Assembly (NCBI GenBank): GCA_018712265.1 | Contig: DVHF01000128.1 | Coordinates: forward strand, 1 to 32,656 | Origin: Candidatus Gallacutalibacter pullicola | GTDB lineage: Bacteria > Bacillota > Clostridia > Oscillospirales > Acutalibacteraceae | DNA length: 32,656 nucleotides | Direction of reading: 5' to 3' | In this document: one piece after another, positions 7,862 through 15,092 of the stretch | Position numbering within the stretch: position 1 is the first letter of the stretch | Layout of the letters: the number at the start of each line of letters is the position of its first letter | Notes under the pieces: generated by a model | What the model was told of the DNA's origin: nothing | The model's database searches: none | Seen by the model: the letters and a program-made list of their open reading frames with translations, nothing else | Program-made: the position numbers and the translations under genes

Positions 7862-8158
7862 AAGGCTAAGCCAGACTAAGTCTGGACGTAGACCGCGGAG
7901 CGCTCCCTCCGGTCGCAAGGCTAAGCCTTGATGTAGAACGCGCCGCGCGTCGTAACCTCCGCGGAAATGCCAATAACCTCAAATGCTCTGTCGCGGTGGG
8001 AAGCTGGTCAGGGATTCTCCTTATGCAAAGGCCGCAGCGCGGGCATCTCAGGCGAATCAAACATCATGCCGGGCGACCGGAGGGAGCGGGCGCGTTCTGC
8101 CGACCGCAGGTCCGCGGTGGCAGGCTGGTCGGGGATATTATTTACAGAAAGGCAGTAG
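7861..8158. repeat. Mosaic of 'AAGTCTG' family repeats
   Basis: This gene-free stretch holds several pieces of one repeat family. CCAGACTAAGTCTGG (7870-7884) and CAAGGCTAAGCCTTG (7916-7930) are palindromes that each start a unit. The second unit continues GATGTAGAACGCGCCGCGCG through CTGTCGCGGTGGGAAGCTGG, matching copy B at 3926-4035. A further piece at about 8105-8158 (CCGCGGTGGCAGGCTGGTCGGGGAT) repeats the 7990-8020 segment, and the block ACCGGAGGGAGCG occurs in both orientations (7903-7915 and about 8078-8090). On the - strand, the frame ending at about 7924 reads HRDR...SAEVTTRGAFYI and stop, like copy B. Confidence 0.6.
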
Positions 8159-8166
8159 GGGGAGTT

Positions 8167-8334
8167 TGAGGGGCTCACCCCTCAACACACGCGCGACCTG
8201 CGCGGAACTTTCGCTTTCTAAAAAATAAAACTAGTCAAAACTTCATTTCCGACTGTGTCGGAAATGTGTTGGGTCCGGGGGCTTGCCCCCGGCGCGGGGT
8301 GCAGGGGGTGCGGAGCCCCCTGCCGCAGGCCCGG
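8167..8334. repeat. Series of hairpins upstream of glnA, including a G-rich dispersed repeat
   Basis: Four inverted repeats follow each other: GAGGGG/CCCCTC at 8167-8182, CATTTCCGAC/GTCGGAAATG at 8245-8267, CCGGGGGC/GCCCCCGG at 8274-8291, and GCAGGGGG/CCCCCTGC at 8299-8322. The last two belong to a repeat beginning TTGGG at 8269 with a second copy at 16848-16910, upstream of the spoIIIA operon. No T-run follows any stem. Exact ends of the stems are estimates to within a base or two. Confidence 0.6.
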
Positions 8335-8358
8335 AGAGGAAGGGAGAAAGGATAGAAA

Positions 8359-9642
8359 ATGAGCAGTATCAGTTCGGAAATCATTGATTTTGTCAAGGAA
8401 AACGATGTAAAGTTTATCAGGCTGGTGTTCTGCGACCTCTTTGGACAGCAGAAAAACATCGCCATTATGGCGGAGGAGCTGCCGAGAGCCTTTGAGATGG
8501 GGATCTCCTTCGACGCTTCGGCGGTGCGCGGCTTTCTGGATCCCGGAGAACCGTCCGACCTGTTCCTGAAACCGGACAGCTCCACTGTGGCGGTGCTGCC
8601 GTGGCGTCCGGCACATGAGCGCGTGATGCGGATGTTCTGCACAGTCCACCACTTCGACGGATCCCTGTTTGAAGGAGACACCAGGGGGATCCTGCAAAAA
8701 GCCGTCCAGTACGCCGCAGATCTGGGCTGTATGTGCCGTGTGGGCGCGGAATGTGAATTTTACCTGTTCCGCACGGAGGACGGCGTCCCTACGCTGGAGC
8801 CGTTCGATCACGGCGGCTATGCCGATCTGTTCCCGCTCGACAGAGGGGAAAATATCCGGCGCGGCGTCTGCCTTGCGCTGGAGGAAATGGGGATCCATCC
8901 GGAAAGCTCCCATCATGAGCAGGGACCGGGCCAGAACGAGATCGATTTCCGGTTTTCCGATATTCTCACCGCCGCCGACCAGCTGATGACGCTCCGGTCC
9001 GTGGTGAAATCCATCGCCGGGGAAAACGGGCTGTTCGCTTCATTCCTGCCGAAGCCGCTCGAAAACGAGCACGGCAGCAGCCTGTACCTGCATCTTTCGC
9101 TGCTCAAGGGCGGCAGAAACCTGTTCGAGACATCCGGCCCGAAGCACTCCGAAGACGCCGAAAGCTTCTTGCAGGGTATTCTGGATCATATCGTGGAAAT
9201 TACCGCGTTCCTGAACCCGCTTGCCAATTCCTACCGCAGGCTTGGGGACGGTCAGGCCCCGGACAGCGTTTCATGGGCGCATCAGGACAGGACGCGCCTT
9301 GTGCGTATCCCGGCCTCCGCCGGGGAATACCAACGTATGGAGCTGCGTTCCCCGGATCCGTCCTGCAACCCGTATCTGGCGTTGACTCTGCTGCTTCATG
9401 CCGGGCTGGACGGCGTTCAAAAACACAGGAAGCTTTCGCCGCAGGGCCAATCTGGCAGCGCGCTCCCCAAATCTCTTGGGGAGGCTTTGCGGACAGCGGA
9501 GCAGAGCGAGTTCGTCCGTTCCGTTATCCCGGAATCGGTGCTGAACCGGTACTTTTCCGAAAAATGGAAGGAAGAAAACGCGTTCAGGCAGGCTGGAAAC
9601 GCGCGCGCTCTGGAACAGAAGATGTATTTTCCGTACCTGTAA
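8359..9642 (+). CDS. glnA: Glutamine synthetase, type I-like
   Basis: A 427-residue GSI-family protein, slightly shorter than the usual 440-470. Visible motifs: the FDASAVRGF loop, GAECEFYLF with metal ligands near 131-133, HHEQGPGQNEIDF, NSYRRLGDG, VSWAHQDRTRLVRIP and ELRSPDPSCNPYLA. The glutamine-synthetase signature after FLPKP is altered: where most enzymes have GSGMH, this one has GSSLYLH, placing Tyr243 where the metal/nucleotide-binding His normally sits. It may therefore be a weak or specialised synthetase, or use another amine, though the remaining active site looks intact. AAAGGAT precedes the ATG. The ANTAR regulator follows 20 bases downstream, a common pairing in Clostridia. The cell also has GSIII nearby. 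Confidence 0.92.
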   Translation: MSSISSEIIDFVKENDVKFIRLVFCDLFGQQKNIAIMAEELPRAFEMGISFDASAVRGFLDPGEPSDLFLKPDSSTVAVLPWRPAHERVMRMFCTVHHFDGSLFEGDTRGILQKAVQYAADLGCMCRVGAECEFYLFRTEDGVPTLEPFDHGGYADLFPLDRGENIRRGVCLALEEMGIHPESSHHEQGPGQNEIDFRFSDILTAADQLMTLRSVVKSIAGENGLFASFLPKPLENEHGSSLYLHLSLLKGGRNLFETSGPKHSEDAESFLQGILDHIVEITAFLNPLANSYRRLGDGQAPDSVSWAHQDRTRLVRIPASAGEYQRMELRSPDPSCNPYLALTLLLHAGLDGVQKHRKLSPQGQSGSALPKSLGEALRTAEQSEFVRSVIPESVLNRYFSEKWKEENAFRQAGNARALEQKMYFPYL

Positions 9643-9662
9643 GTCAGAACAGGGGGATCTTT

Positions 9663-10229
9663 ATGGAGAAAGTGTTAATTGCTGCCGGCAGTGCCAAAGG
9701 CGCGGAATCGTTCGCGCGGCTCCTGCGGGATCTGGGCTATCCGGAAACGCGCGTTTCCAAAACGGGCGGGGAAGCCCGGCGGATCCTGGAGGAGGAAAAC
9801 TTCGCGCTTGTGCTGATTCTGTGCCCGCTCCCGGATGAATTCGGCACGGAGACGGCAAAGGCTGCCGTCCGGACGCCTGCCGGGGTGATGATGATCGTGC
9901 GGGACGAGGCGGCCGCCGGGCTTTCCGCTCAGGTACGGGAGCTGGGGATCTTCGTCTTTTCCCCCGTCATGGGCCGCCGCGTGTTTGAGCAGGGGACCAA
10001 TCTGCTGTACAGCGTCCACCGCAGGCTCCAGATGGCAGCCCCGCGCACGGAGCGGCTTCAGGAAAAAATGGAGGATCTGCGCCTGATTGGACGGGCGAAA
10101 TGCCTGCTGATCCAGTATTCGCACATGACTGAGCAGGAGGCCCACCGCTGGATCGAACAGCGATCCATGGATCAGCGCGTCACACGGCGCAGGGTAGCGG
10201 AGGAAATCCTGCAAAAATATGAGATATAA
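9663..10229 (+). CDS. ANTAR-domain regulator with degenerate receiver
   Basis: A 188-residue protein: a receiver-like domain at about 1-120, a linker helix, and an ANTAR RNA-binding domain at about 130-185 (RLQEKMEDLRLIGRAKCLLI...MTEQEAHRWIEQRSMDQ). ANTAR proteins bind paired RNA hairpins and prevent transcription termination. The receiver lacks the acidic pair near the N-terminus and has Cys54 where the phosphorylated Asp normally is (LILCPLPDEFG), so classic phosphorylation is unlikely; this PLPDEFG form is familiar from clostridial relatives. The start at 9663 is preceded by AGGGGG. It is encoded directly behind glnA, suggesting control of nitrogen genes, possibly including the structured leaders of asnA, glnN and glnA in this window. 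Confidence 0.9.
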   Translation: MEKVLIAAGSAKGAESFARLLRDLGYPETRVSKTGGEARRILEEENFALVLILCPLPDEFGTETAKAAVRTPAGVMMIVRDEAAAGLSAQVRELGIFVFSPVMGRRVFEQGTNLLYSVHRRLQMAAPRTERLQEKMEDLRLIGRAKCLLIQYSHMTEQEAHRWIEQRSMDQRVTRRRVAEEILQKYEI

Positions 10230-10298
10230 CGGCGCGCCGTTCACGCGGAAAAGCCCGCGCGGCGTGTTGTCTGAACTTCTCGCAAGGGGGAATCGACA

Positions 10299-11138
10299 TT
10301 GAAGCTGAGTTTTGCAAAAATGCACGGCTGCGGCAACGACTACATTTATTTTGACTGTTTCCATCAGAAAATCGAGGACCCGGCCGGGCTGAGCCGGAAC
10401 CTGTCCCGTCAGCACTTCGGCATCGGCGGCGACGGGATCATCCTGATCGGCCCGTCGGATACAGCAGACGCGCAGATGCGGATCTTCAACAAGGACGGCA
10501 GTGAGGGGAAAATGTGCGGCAACGGCATCCGCTGCACCGCCAAATTCCTCTACGACACGGGCCTTGTCCCCAAGGAAACCATGACGATCGACACGCTCAG
10601 CGGGATCAAGACACTGCGCCTGTCTGTAAAGGACGGCAAAACGGAGCTCGTCACGGTGGATATGGGTCCGGCTGAATTCAGACCGGAAAAAATCCCGGTA
10701 CTGATCCCCGGCAGTGAGGTGATTGGCTCTTTGCTGGAAGTGGGCGGAAAAGAACGGCGCATCACCTGCGTGTCGATGGGGAATCCCCACTGCGTGATTT
10801 TCGGGGACGATCCAGACACGATCGATCTGGAACGCGAGGGAACGGCCGTCGCCGCAAGCCCCATTTTCCCGGAGGGGGTCAATGTGGAATTTATCCACCT
10901 GGCCGGCAGAAATACCCTGAAAATGCGCGTGTGGGAGCGCGGCAGCGGCGAGACGCTCGCCTGCGGCACGGGCGCGTGTGCGGCAGCATGTGCGGCAGTT
11001 AGGAACGGCCTGTGCGAAAAAGGGGAGGAAATCCTGGTCCATCTGACGGGCGGGGATCTTCGGATCCGCATGACGGACGAAACCGTCTGGATGACGGGCG
11101 GCGCGACGCTGGTATTTACAGGAGAGGTGGAAATCTGA
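10299..11138 (+). CDS. dapF: Diaminopimelate epimerase
   Basis: A 279-residue cytoplasmic enzyme that converts LL- to meso-diaminopimelate for peptidoglycan and lysine. Both catalytic cysteines are present in their motifs: MCGNGIRC in the N-terminal half and [13 protein letters not shown] in the C-terminal half, along with the N-terminal [12 protein letters not shown]. The start is TTG at 10299, supported by AAGGGGG 8 bases upstream and by the position of KLSFAKMHG at the usual N-terminus. Its stop overlaps the next start (TGATG), so translation of pyrG is probably coupled. A palindrome AACGGCGCGCCGTT lies just after the ANTAR gene but has no T-run, so read-through from glnA is possible. Confidence 0.96.
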   Translation: MKLSFAKMHGCGNDYIYFDCFHQKIEDPAGLSRNLSRQHFGIGGDGIILIGPSDTADAQMRIFNKDGSEGKMCGNGIRCTAKFLYDTGLVPKETMTIDTLSGIKTLRLSVKDGKTELVTVDMGPAEFRPEKIPVLIPGSEVIGSLLEVGGKERRITCVSMGNPHCVIFGDDPDTIDLEREGTAVAASPIFPEGVNVEFIHLAGRNTLKMRVWERGSGETLACGTGACAAACAAVRNGLCEKGEEILVHLTGGDLRIRMTDETVWMTGGATLVFTGEVEI

Positions 11139-12772
11139 TGGCGAAATATATTTTTGTGACGGGCGGCGTCGTATCCGGACTTGGCAAGGGCATCACCGCG
11201 GCGTCGCTGGGACGGCTGCTCAAGGAGCGTGGATTCCATGTGGCGGCGCAGAAGCTCGATCCGTATATCAACATCGACCCGGGCACGATGAGCCCTTACC
11301 AGCACGGCGAGGTTTTCGTCACCGAGGACGGCGCGGAGACGGATCTGGATCTCGGCCATTACGAGCGGTTCATCGACGAAAACCTCAACCAGTTCTCCAA
11401 CCTCACCACAGGAAAGGTGTACTGGAACGTGCTGACGAAGGAACGCCGCGGCGAATACCTCGGCGAAACGGTGCAGGTGATCCCGCACATCACGGACGAA
11501 ATCAAGCGGTTTATTTACTCCGTGCAGAAAAAGACGGACGCCGACATCGTCATCACGGAGATCGGCGGCACGACGGGCGACATCGAGTCCCAGCCGTTTC
11601 TGGAGGCGATCCGCCAGATCGGCCGCGAGGTCGGTATGGAGAACAGGCTGTTCATCCACGTCACGCTGATCCCGTATCTGGAATCGTCCGGGGAACACAA
11701 ATCGAAGCCGACGCAGCACTCGGTCAAGGAATTGCAGTCGTTCGGAATCGTGCCGGACATCATTGTGGCTCGCTGCGACAAGCCCGTCGACGCCCAGACG
11801 ATGAAAAAGATCGCGCTGTTCTGCAACGTCAAGCCGGACTGCGTGATTGAAAACAGGACGCTCCCGATCCTGTACGGCGCGCCGGTGATGCTCCGCGACG
11901 CGGGGCTTGACCGGATCGTCCTGCGGGAACTGCATCTGCCCGGCGCGGATACCCCCTGCGATCTCACTCATTGGGAGGAGATGCTCGGCAGGATCCAGAA
12001 TTGCCGCGAGACGGTGCGGGTCGCGCTTGTCGGCAAATATGTCAAGCTGCACGATTCCTACCTGTCGGTGATGGAGGCGCTTCATCACGCGGGCTGGGAG
12101 AACGGCGTGCGCACAGAGATCAGCTGGATCGACAGCGAGGGGATCACCTCGGAAAACGCGGCGCAGCTTCTGGAAAATCAGGACGCGGTTATCGTGCCCG
12201 GCGGCTTTGGCGGACGCGGGATCGAGGGCATGATAGAGACGGCGCGCTATGCCCGCGAAAACGGGATCCCGTATTTTGGGATCTGTCTGGGGATGCAGGT
12301 GGCGGCGATTGAATTTGCCCGAACCGTGCTCGGCTATACGGACGCCAACTCGGTGGAATTTAACGAGGAGAGCGGCTATCCGGTGATCGCCCTGATGCCG
12401 GATCAGAAAGGAAATCTTCCCAAGGGCGGGACCATGCGGCTGGGCGCGTACCCGTGCCGGATCCGTCCCGGGAGCGTAATGGAGCGCGCATACGGGGAAC
12501 TGGAGATTCAGGAACGCCACCGCCACCGCTATGAATTCAACAACGACTGCCGCCGGGAATTTGAGGAAAACGGGATGATATTTTCCGGCCTTTCCCCGGA
12601 CGGCAGGCTTGTGGAGGCGATGGAGCTGCCGGATCGCGCATTTTATGTGGGCGTGCAGTACCATCCGGAATTCAAGAGCCGCCCGAACAAGGCGCATCCC
12701 CTGTTCCGCGAATTTATCCGCGCGGCCAAAGAGCGAAAGGAGGACGGCGGTTTTCCGCCGGAACAGCCATGA
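11138..12772 (+). CDS. pyrG: CTP synthase
   Basis: A 544-residue enzyme making CTP from UTP, ATP and glutamine. The N-terminal synthetase domain starts with [17 protein letters not shown] and includes [16 protein letters not shown]; the C-terminal class I glutamine amidotransferase domain has the nucleophile Cys383 in FGICLGMQ and the His-Glu pair in YHPEF. The start ATG at 11138 overlaps the dapF stop, and the stop overlaps the dapL ATG by four bases. Length and motif order are normal. It is unusual that it sits between two diaminopimelate genes; a shared promoter would link CTP synthesis to cell-wall precursor supply. Confidence 0.97.
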   Translation: MAKYIFVTGGVVSGLGKGITAASLGRLLKERGFHVAAQKLDPYINIDPGTMSPYQHGEVFVTEDGAETDLDLGHYERFIDENLNQFSNLTTGKVYWNVLTKERRGEYLGETVQVIPHITDEIKRFIYSVQKKTDADIVITEIGGTTGDIESQPFLEAIRQIGREVGMENRLFIHVTLIPYLESSGEHKSKPTQHSVKELQSFGIVPDIIVARCDKPVDAQTMKKIALFCNVKPDCVIENRTLPILYGAPVMLRDAGLDRIVLRELHLPGADTPCDLTHWEEMLGRIQNCRETVRVALVGKYVKLHDSYLSVMEALHHAGWENGVRTEISWIDSEGITSENAAQLLENQDAVIVPGGFGGRGIEGMIETARYARENGIPYFGICLGMQVAAIEFARTVLGYTDANSVEFNEESGYPVIALMPDQKGNLPKGGTMRLGAYPCRIRPGSVMERAYGELEIQERHRHRYEFNNDCRREFEENGMIFSGLSPDGRLVEAMELPDRAFYVGVQYHPEFKSRPNKAHPLFREFIRAAKERKEDGGFPPEQP

Positions 12773-13947
12773 AAATCAATCAGAATTACAACACGCTGGA
12801 AAAAAGCTATTTATTTTCGAGAGTTGCGGAGAAGGTTGCGGCCTATAAGCAGGCGCATCCGGAGGCGGAAGTGATTTCCCTCGGGATCGGGGACGTCACC
12901 CGCCCGCTGTGCCGCAGTGCGGTGCGCGCGCTGATCTCCGCCGCGGAGGATCAGGGCCGCGCTGAGACGTTCCACGGCTACGGCCCGGAGCAGGGGTATC
13001 CGTTCCTGCGCCGTGCGATCCGGGAATATTACGGTTCGTTCGGCGTGTCCGTGGATGAGGAGGAAATCTTCGTCAGCGACGGCGCAAAAAGCGACATTGG
13101 CAATATTCTGGATCTGTTCAGCGAGGAGAACACCGTCCTGATCCCGGATCCGGTCTATCCGGTCTACCGCGACACGAACCAGATGGCGGGCCGGAAGATT
13201 GTCTATATGCGCGCCACCAAGGAAAACGGATTTTTGCCGATGCCGGATCCGGCAGTGGAAGCGGATATTATTTATCTGTGCTCCCCGAACAACCCGACTG
13301 GGGCCGTCTACACGCGCAGGCAGCTGCAAAAATGGGTGGAGTACGCGAAAAAGCGCGGCGCAGTTATCCTGTTTGATGCCGCGTATGAATCGTTCATTCA
13401 GGAAAAGTCGCTGCCGCGCAGCATCTTCGAGATAGAGGACGCGAAAAGCTGTGCGATTGAATTCTGCTCGTTCTCCAAGACGGCGGGATTCACCGGCACG
13501 CGCTGTGGGTACACGGTCGTACCGCGCCGCCTGCTGCGGGAGGGCAGCTCCCTGCGGGATATGTGGATGCGCCGCCAGTCCACGAAGTTCAACGGCGTGT
13601 CGTACCCGGTGCAGAAAGCGGCCGCCGCCGTCCTGACGAACGAGGGCCTTGCGGAATGCCGGGAGAATCTGGAGGTCTACCGCCGCAACGCCAAGCGGAT
13701 CACGGACACGCTTGACGCAATGGGAATCTGGCATACCGGCGGGAAAAATTCCCCGTACATCTGGATGGAATGTCCGAACAACATGACCTCATGGGACTTT
13801 TTCGATGATCTGCTCAGCCGCGGCGCAATCGTCGGGACGCCCGGCAGCGGCTTCGGCGAGAACGGCGAGGGCTTCTTCCGCCTGACCTCCTTCGGCACCG
13901 AAGAAAACACCGCCAAGGCCATGGACCGCCTCCGCCGCCTGTTCTAG
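12769..13947 (+). CDS. dapL: LL-diaminopimelate aminotransferase
   Basis: A 392-residue class I/II PLP aminotransferase producing LL-diaminopimelate from tetrahydrodipicolinate and glutamate, bypassing the acylated intermediates. Features typical of Dap[24 protein letters not shown] at the N-terminus, [13 protein letters not shown], the substrate-binding [25 protein letters not shown], and the PLP lysine in [15 protein letters not shown]. DapL and DapF catalyse consecutive steps, which explains the operon. The ATGA overlap with pyrG suggests translational coupling. A possible terminator lies about 290 bases downstream, beyond hairpin repeats. Confidence 0.95.
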   Translation: MKINQNYNTLEKSYLFSRVAEKVAAYKQAHPEAEVISLGIGDVTRPLCRSAVRALISAAEDQGRAETFHGYGPEQGYPFLRRAIREYYGSFGVSVDEEEIFVSDGAKSDIGNILDLFSEENTVLIPDPVYPVYRDTNQMAGRKIVYMRATKENGFLPMPDPAVEADIIYLCSPNNPTGAVYTRRQLQKWVEYAKKRGAVILFDAAYESFIQEKSLPRSIFEIEDAKSCAIEFCSFSKTAGFTGTRCGYTVVPRRLLREGSSLRDMWMRRQSTKFNGVSYPVQKAAAAVLTNEGLAECRENLEVYRRNAKRITDTLDAMGIWHTGGKNSPYIWMECPNNMTSWDFFDDLLSRGAIVGTPGSGFGENGEGFFRLTSFGTEENTAKAMDRLRRLF

Positions 13948-14215
13948 GGGACTCCCTCTGCGAGGGGCCGTCCCCTTTTGCAGGGTTTACCCGCACACGG
14001 GCCGTCCCCCTTTGTCGCTTCGCGACATTTCCCCCGCACTGCGGGGGAAATCTTCCCTGCACCCGTCTGGGGACTCGTCGCACGCGACCCGTCCCTCTTT
14101 GTCACTTCGTGACATTTCCCCCGCGCTGCGGGGGAATCTTCCCAGACCTCAATGCCGCCCTACTGCGCAGGTCATCGTTCCTCTCAGTCGAGACGGAGGA
14201 TTTCTGACATTTTAA
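13948..14215. repeat. Palindromic repeat cluster downstream of dapL
   Basis: No gene is seen here. Two direct copies of one unit lie at 14003-14059 and 14089-14144: CCGTCCC(C/T)CTTTGTC, then a small TTCG-type hairpin (GTCGCTTCGCGAC or GTCACTTCGTGAC), then a strong stem TTCCCCCGC...GCGGGGGAA, then TCTTCCC. The hairpin arms change together between copies, so pairing is preserved. Upstream, related pieces (GGGGACTCCC, GGGCCGTCCCC) suggest a third, decayed unit. A separate 24-base block at 14177-14200 recurs inverted at 16801-16823. Confidence 0.7.
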
Positions 14216-14236
14216 TTTTACCCCCAGCCGGGTTCA

Positions 14237-14268
14237 GGATCACGCTTTTGCAGGCGTGATCCTTTTTT
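14237..14268 (+). terminator. Intrinsic terminator
   Basis: GGATCACGC and GCGTGATCC form a 9-bp stem around 8 bases, followed by six T's at 14263-14268. It lies 290 bases after dapL and just before the promoter of the DUF2975 gene, so it separates the two operons. Confidence 0.8.
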
Positions 14269-14355
14269 ATGCTTAAAATGCTTCATCGGTATTTTGTTAG
14301 AATTGCTGTAATATTGAAATTCAAACAAAAAATATCGAAAAACAATAAAAATGTA

Positions 14356-14384
14356 TTGAAAAACAGATTTGAATGTGCTATGAT
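14356..14384 (+). promoter_or_regulatory. Sigma-A-type promoter for the DUF2975 operon
   Basis: -35 TTGAAA at 14356-14361, a 17-base spacer, and -10 TATGAT at 14379-14384, within an AT-rich stretch unlike the surrounding DNA. The expected start is near 14391, about 25 bases before the start codon, with AAGGGGG between. Confidence 0.7.
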
Positions 14385-14416
14385 AGGGACAGAAAAGAAA
14401 AAGGGGGACCTTTCCT

Positions 14417-14863
14417 ATGTGGAACAAATCAAAATCTCTGATGCTCTCCATTTTCTGCACAAGGCTGTTCCTGGTTCTGCTGGCCATCGTGGTGGTGTTC
14501 GCGCCGCAGGTGATCCGATGGTTCTTTGGGGAATCCGAGGCAATGCTCTCGATTCACGGATATCTGCGGGCGACAATCTACACGGAGGCAGTTCCGGCAT
14601 CGGCGATACTCCTCTGCCTGCACAGGCTTCTGCGGAATATCCGCAGGAACATGGTCTTTGAGGAGGAAAACATCCGCTTGCTGCGCGTGATCTCATGGGG
14701 CTGCATCGCGGCGGGAATCGTTGCGCTCGTCTCCGCGTTCTATTACAGCTCATTCTGGATTGTGGCGGTGGCGTGCGCGTTCTTCGGGCTGATTCTCCGC
14801 GTGATTAAAAATGTATTTGAACAGGCGCTGGAAATCAAAAATGAAAACGATTTTACCATATAG
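14417..14863 (+). CDS. DUF2975 family membrane protein
   Basis: A 148-residue integral membrane protein with about four hydrophobic segments (near residues 15-33, 50-68, 90-108 and 110-130) and the DUF2975-type core RNIRRNMVFEEENIRLLRVISWGC, where the NxVF-x-N-x(2)-LR pattern is characteristic. Members such as Bacillus subtilis YoaS are typically encoded directly in front of a small Cro/C1-type regulator, as here, where the next gene begins 9 bases later. The role is unknown; the pair resembles a membrane protein with its own dedicated regulator. A consensus promoter and AAGGGGG ribosome binding site precede it. Confidence 0.85.
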   Translation: MWNKSKSLMLSIFCTRLFLVLLAIVVVFAPQVIRWFFGESEAMLSIHGYLRATIYTEAVPASAILLCLHRLLRNIRRNMVFEEENIRLLRVISWGCIAAGIVALVSAFYYSSFWIVAVACAFFGLILRVIKNVFEQALEIKNENDFTI

Positions 14864-14872
14864 GGGGCAGCT

Positions 14873-15088
14873 ATGCCGATTATCGTGAATTTGGATGTTA
14901 TGATGGCAAAGCGGAAAATATCCTCAGGAGAGCTTGCGGAGAAAATCGGGATTACCCCCGCGAACCTCTCGATTCTGAAAAATAATAAGGCGAAAGCGAT
15001 CCGCTTTACCACGCTGGAAGCAATCTGCCGCGAGCTGGAGTGTCAGCCCGCCGATCTCCTGGAATACCGGGAGGATGGAAAGGAGTAG
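14873..15088 (+). CDS. Small Cro/C1-type helix-turn-helix regulator (YozG-like)
   Basis: A 71-residue DNA-binding protein made almost only of an HTH domain: IIVNLDVMMAKRKISSGELAEKIGITPANLSILKNNKAKAIRFTTLEAICREL..., with the recognition helix at about residues 28-38. The ending ECQPADLLEYREDG is typical of the HTH_26 type paired with DUF2975 proteins. It probably regulates its own operon, perhaps in partnership with the membrane protein upstream. AGGGGG lies before the ATG. The last codons supply the ribosome binding site (AAAGGAG) of the next gene. Confidence 0.9.
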   Translation: MPIIVNLDVMMAKRKISSGELAEKIGITPANLSILKNNKAKAIRFTTLEAICRELECQPADLLEYREDGKE

Positions 15089-15092
15089 AAAA

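Noticed and set aside
7866-8228. Short frames on both strands between asnA and glnA
   Set aside because: They are made of repeat units and lack start signals; treated as repeat-derived.
10550-12697. A 715-codon - strand frame
   Set aside because: Antisense of dapF and pyrG, both well supported; composition of a shadow.
13948-14215. CRISPR array
   Set aside because: Only two spaced units with internal hairpins, unequal spacing and no cas genes; palindromic intergenic repeats fit better.
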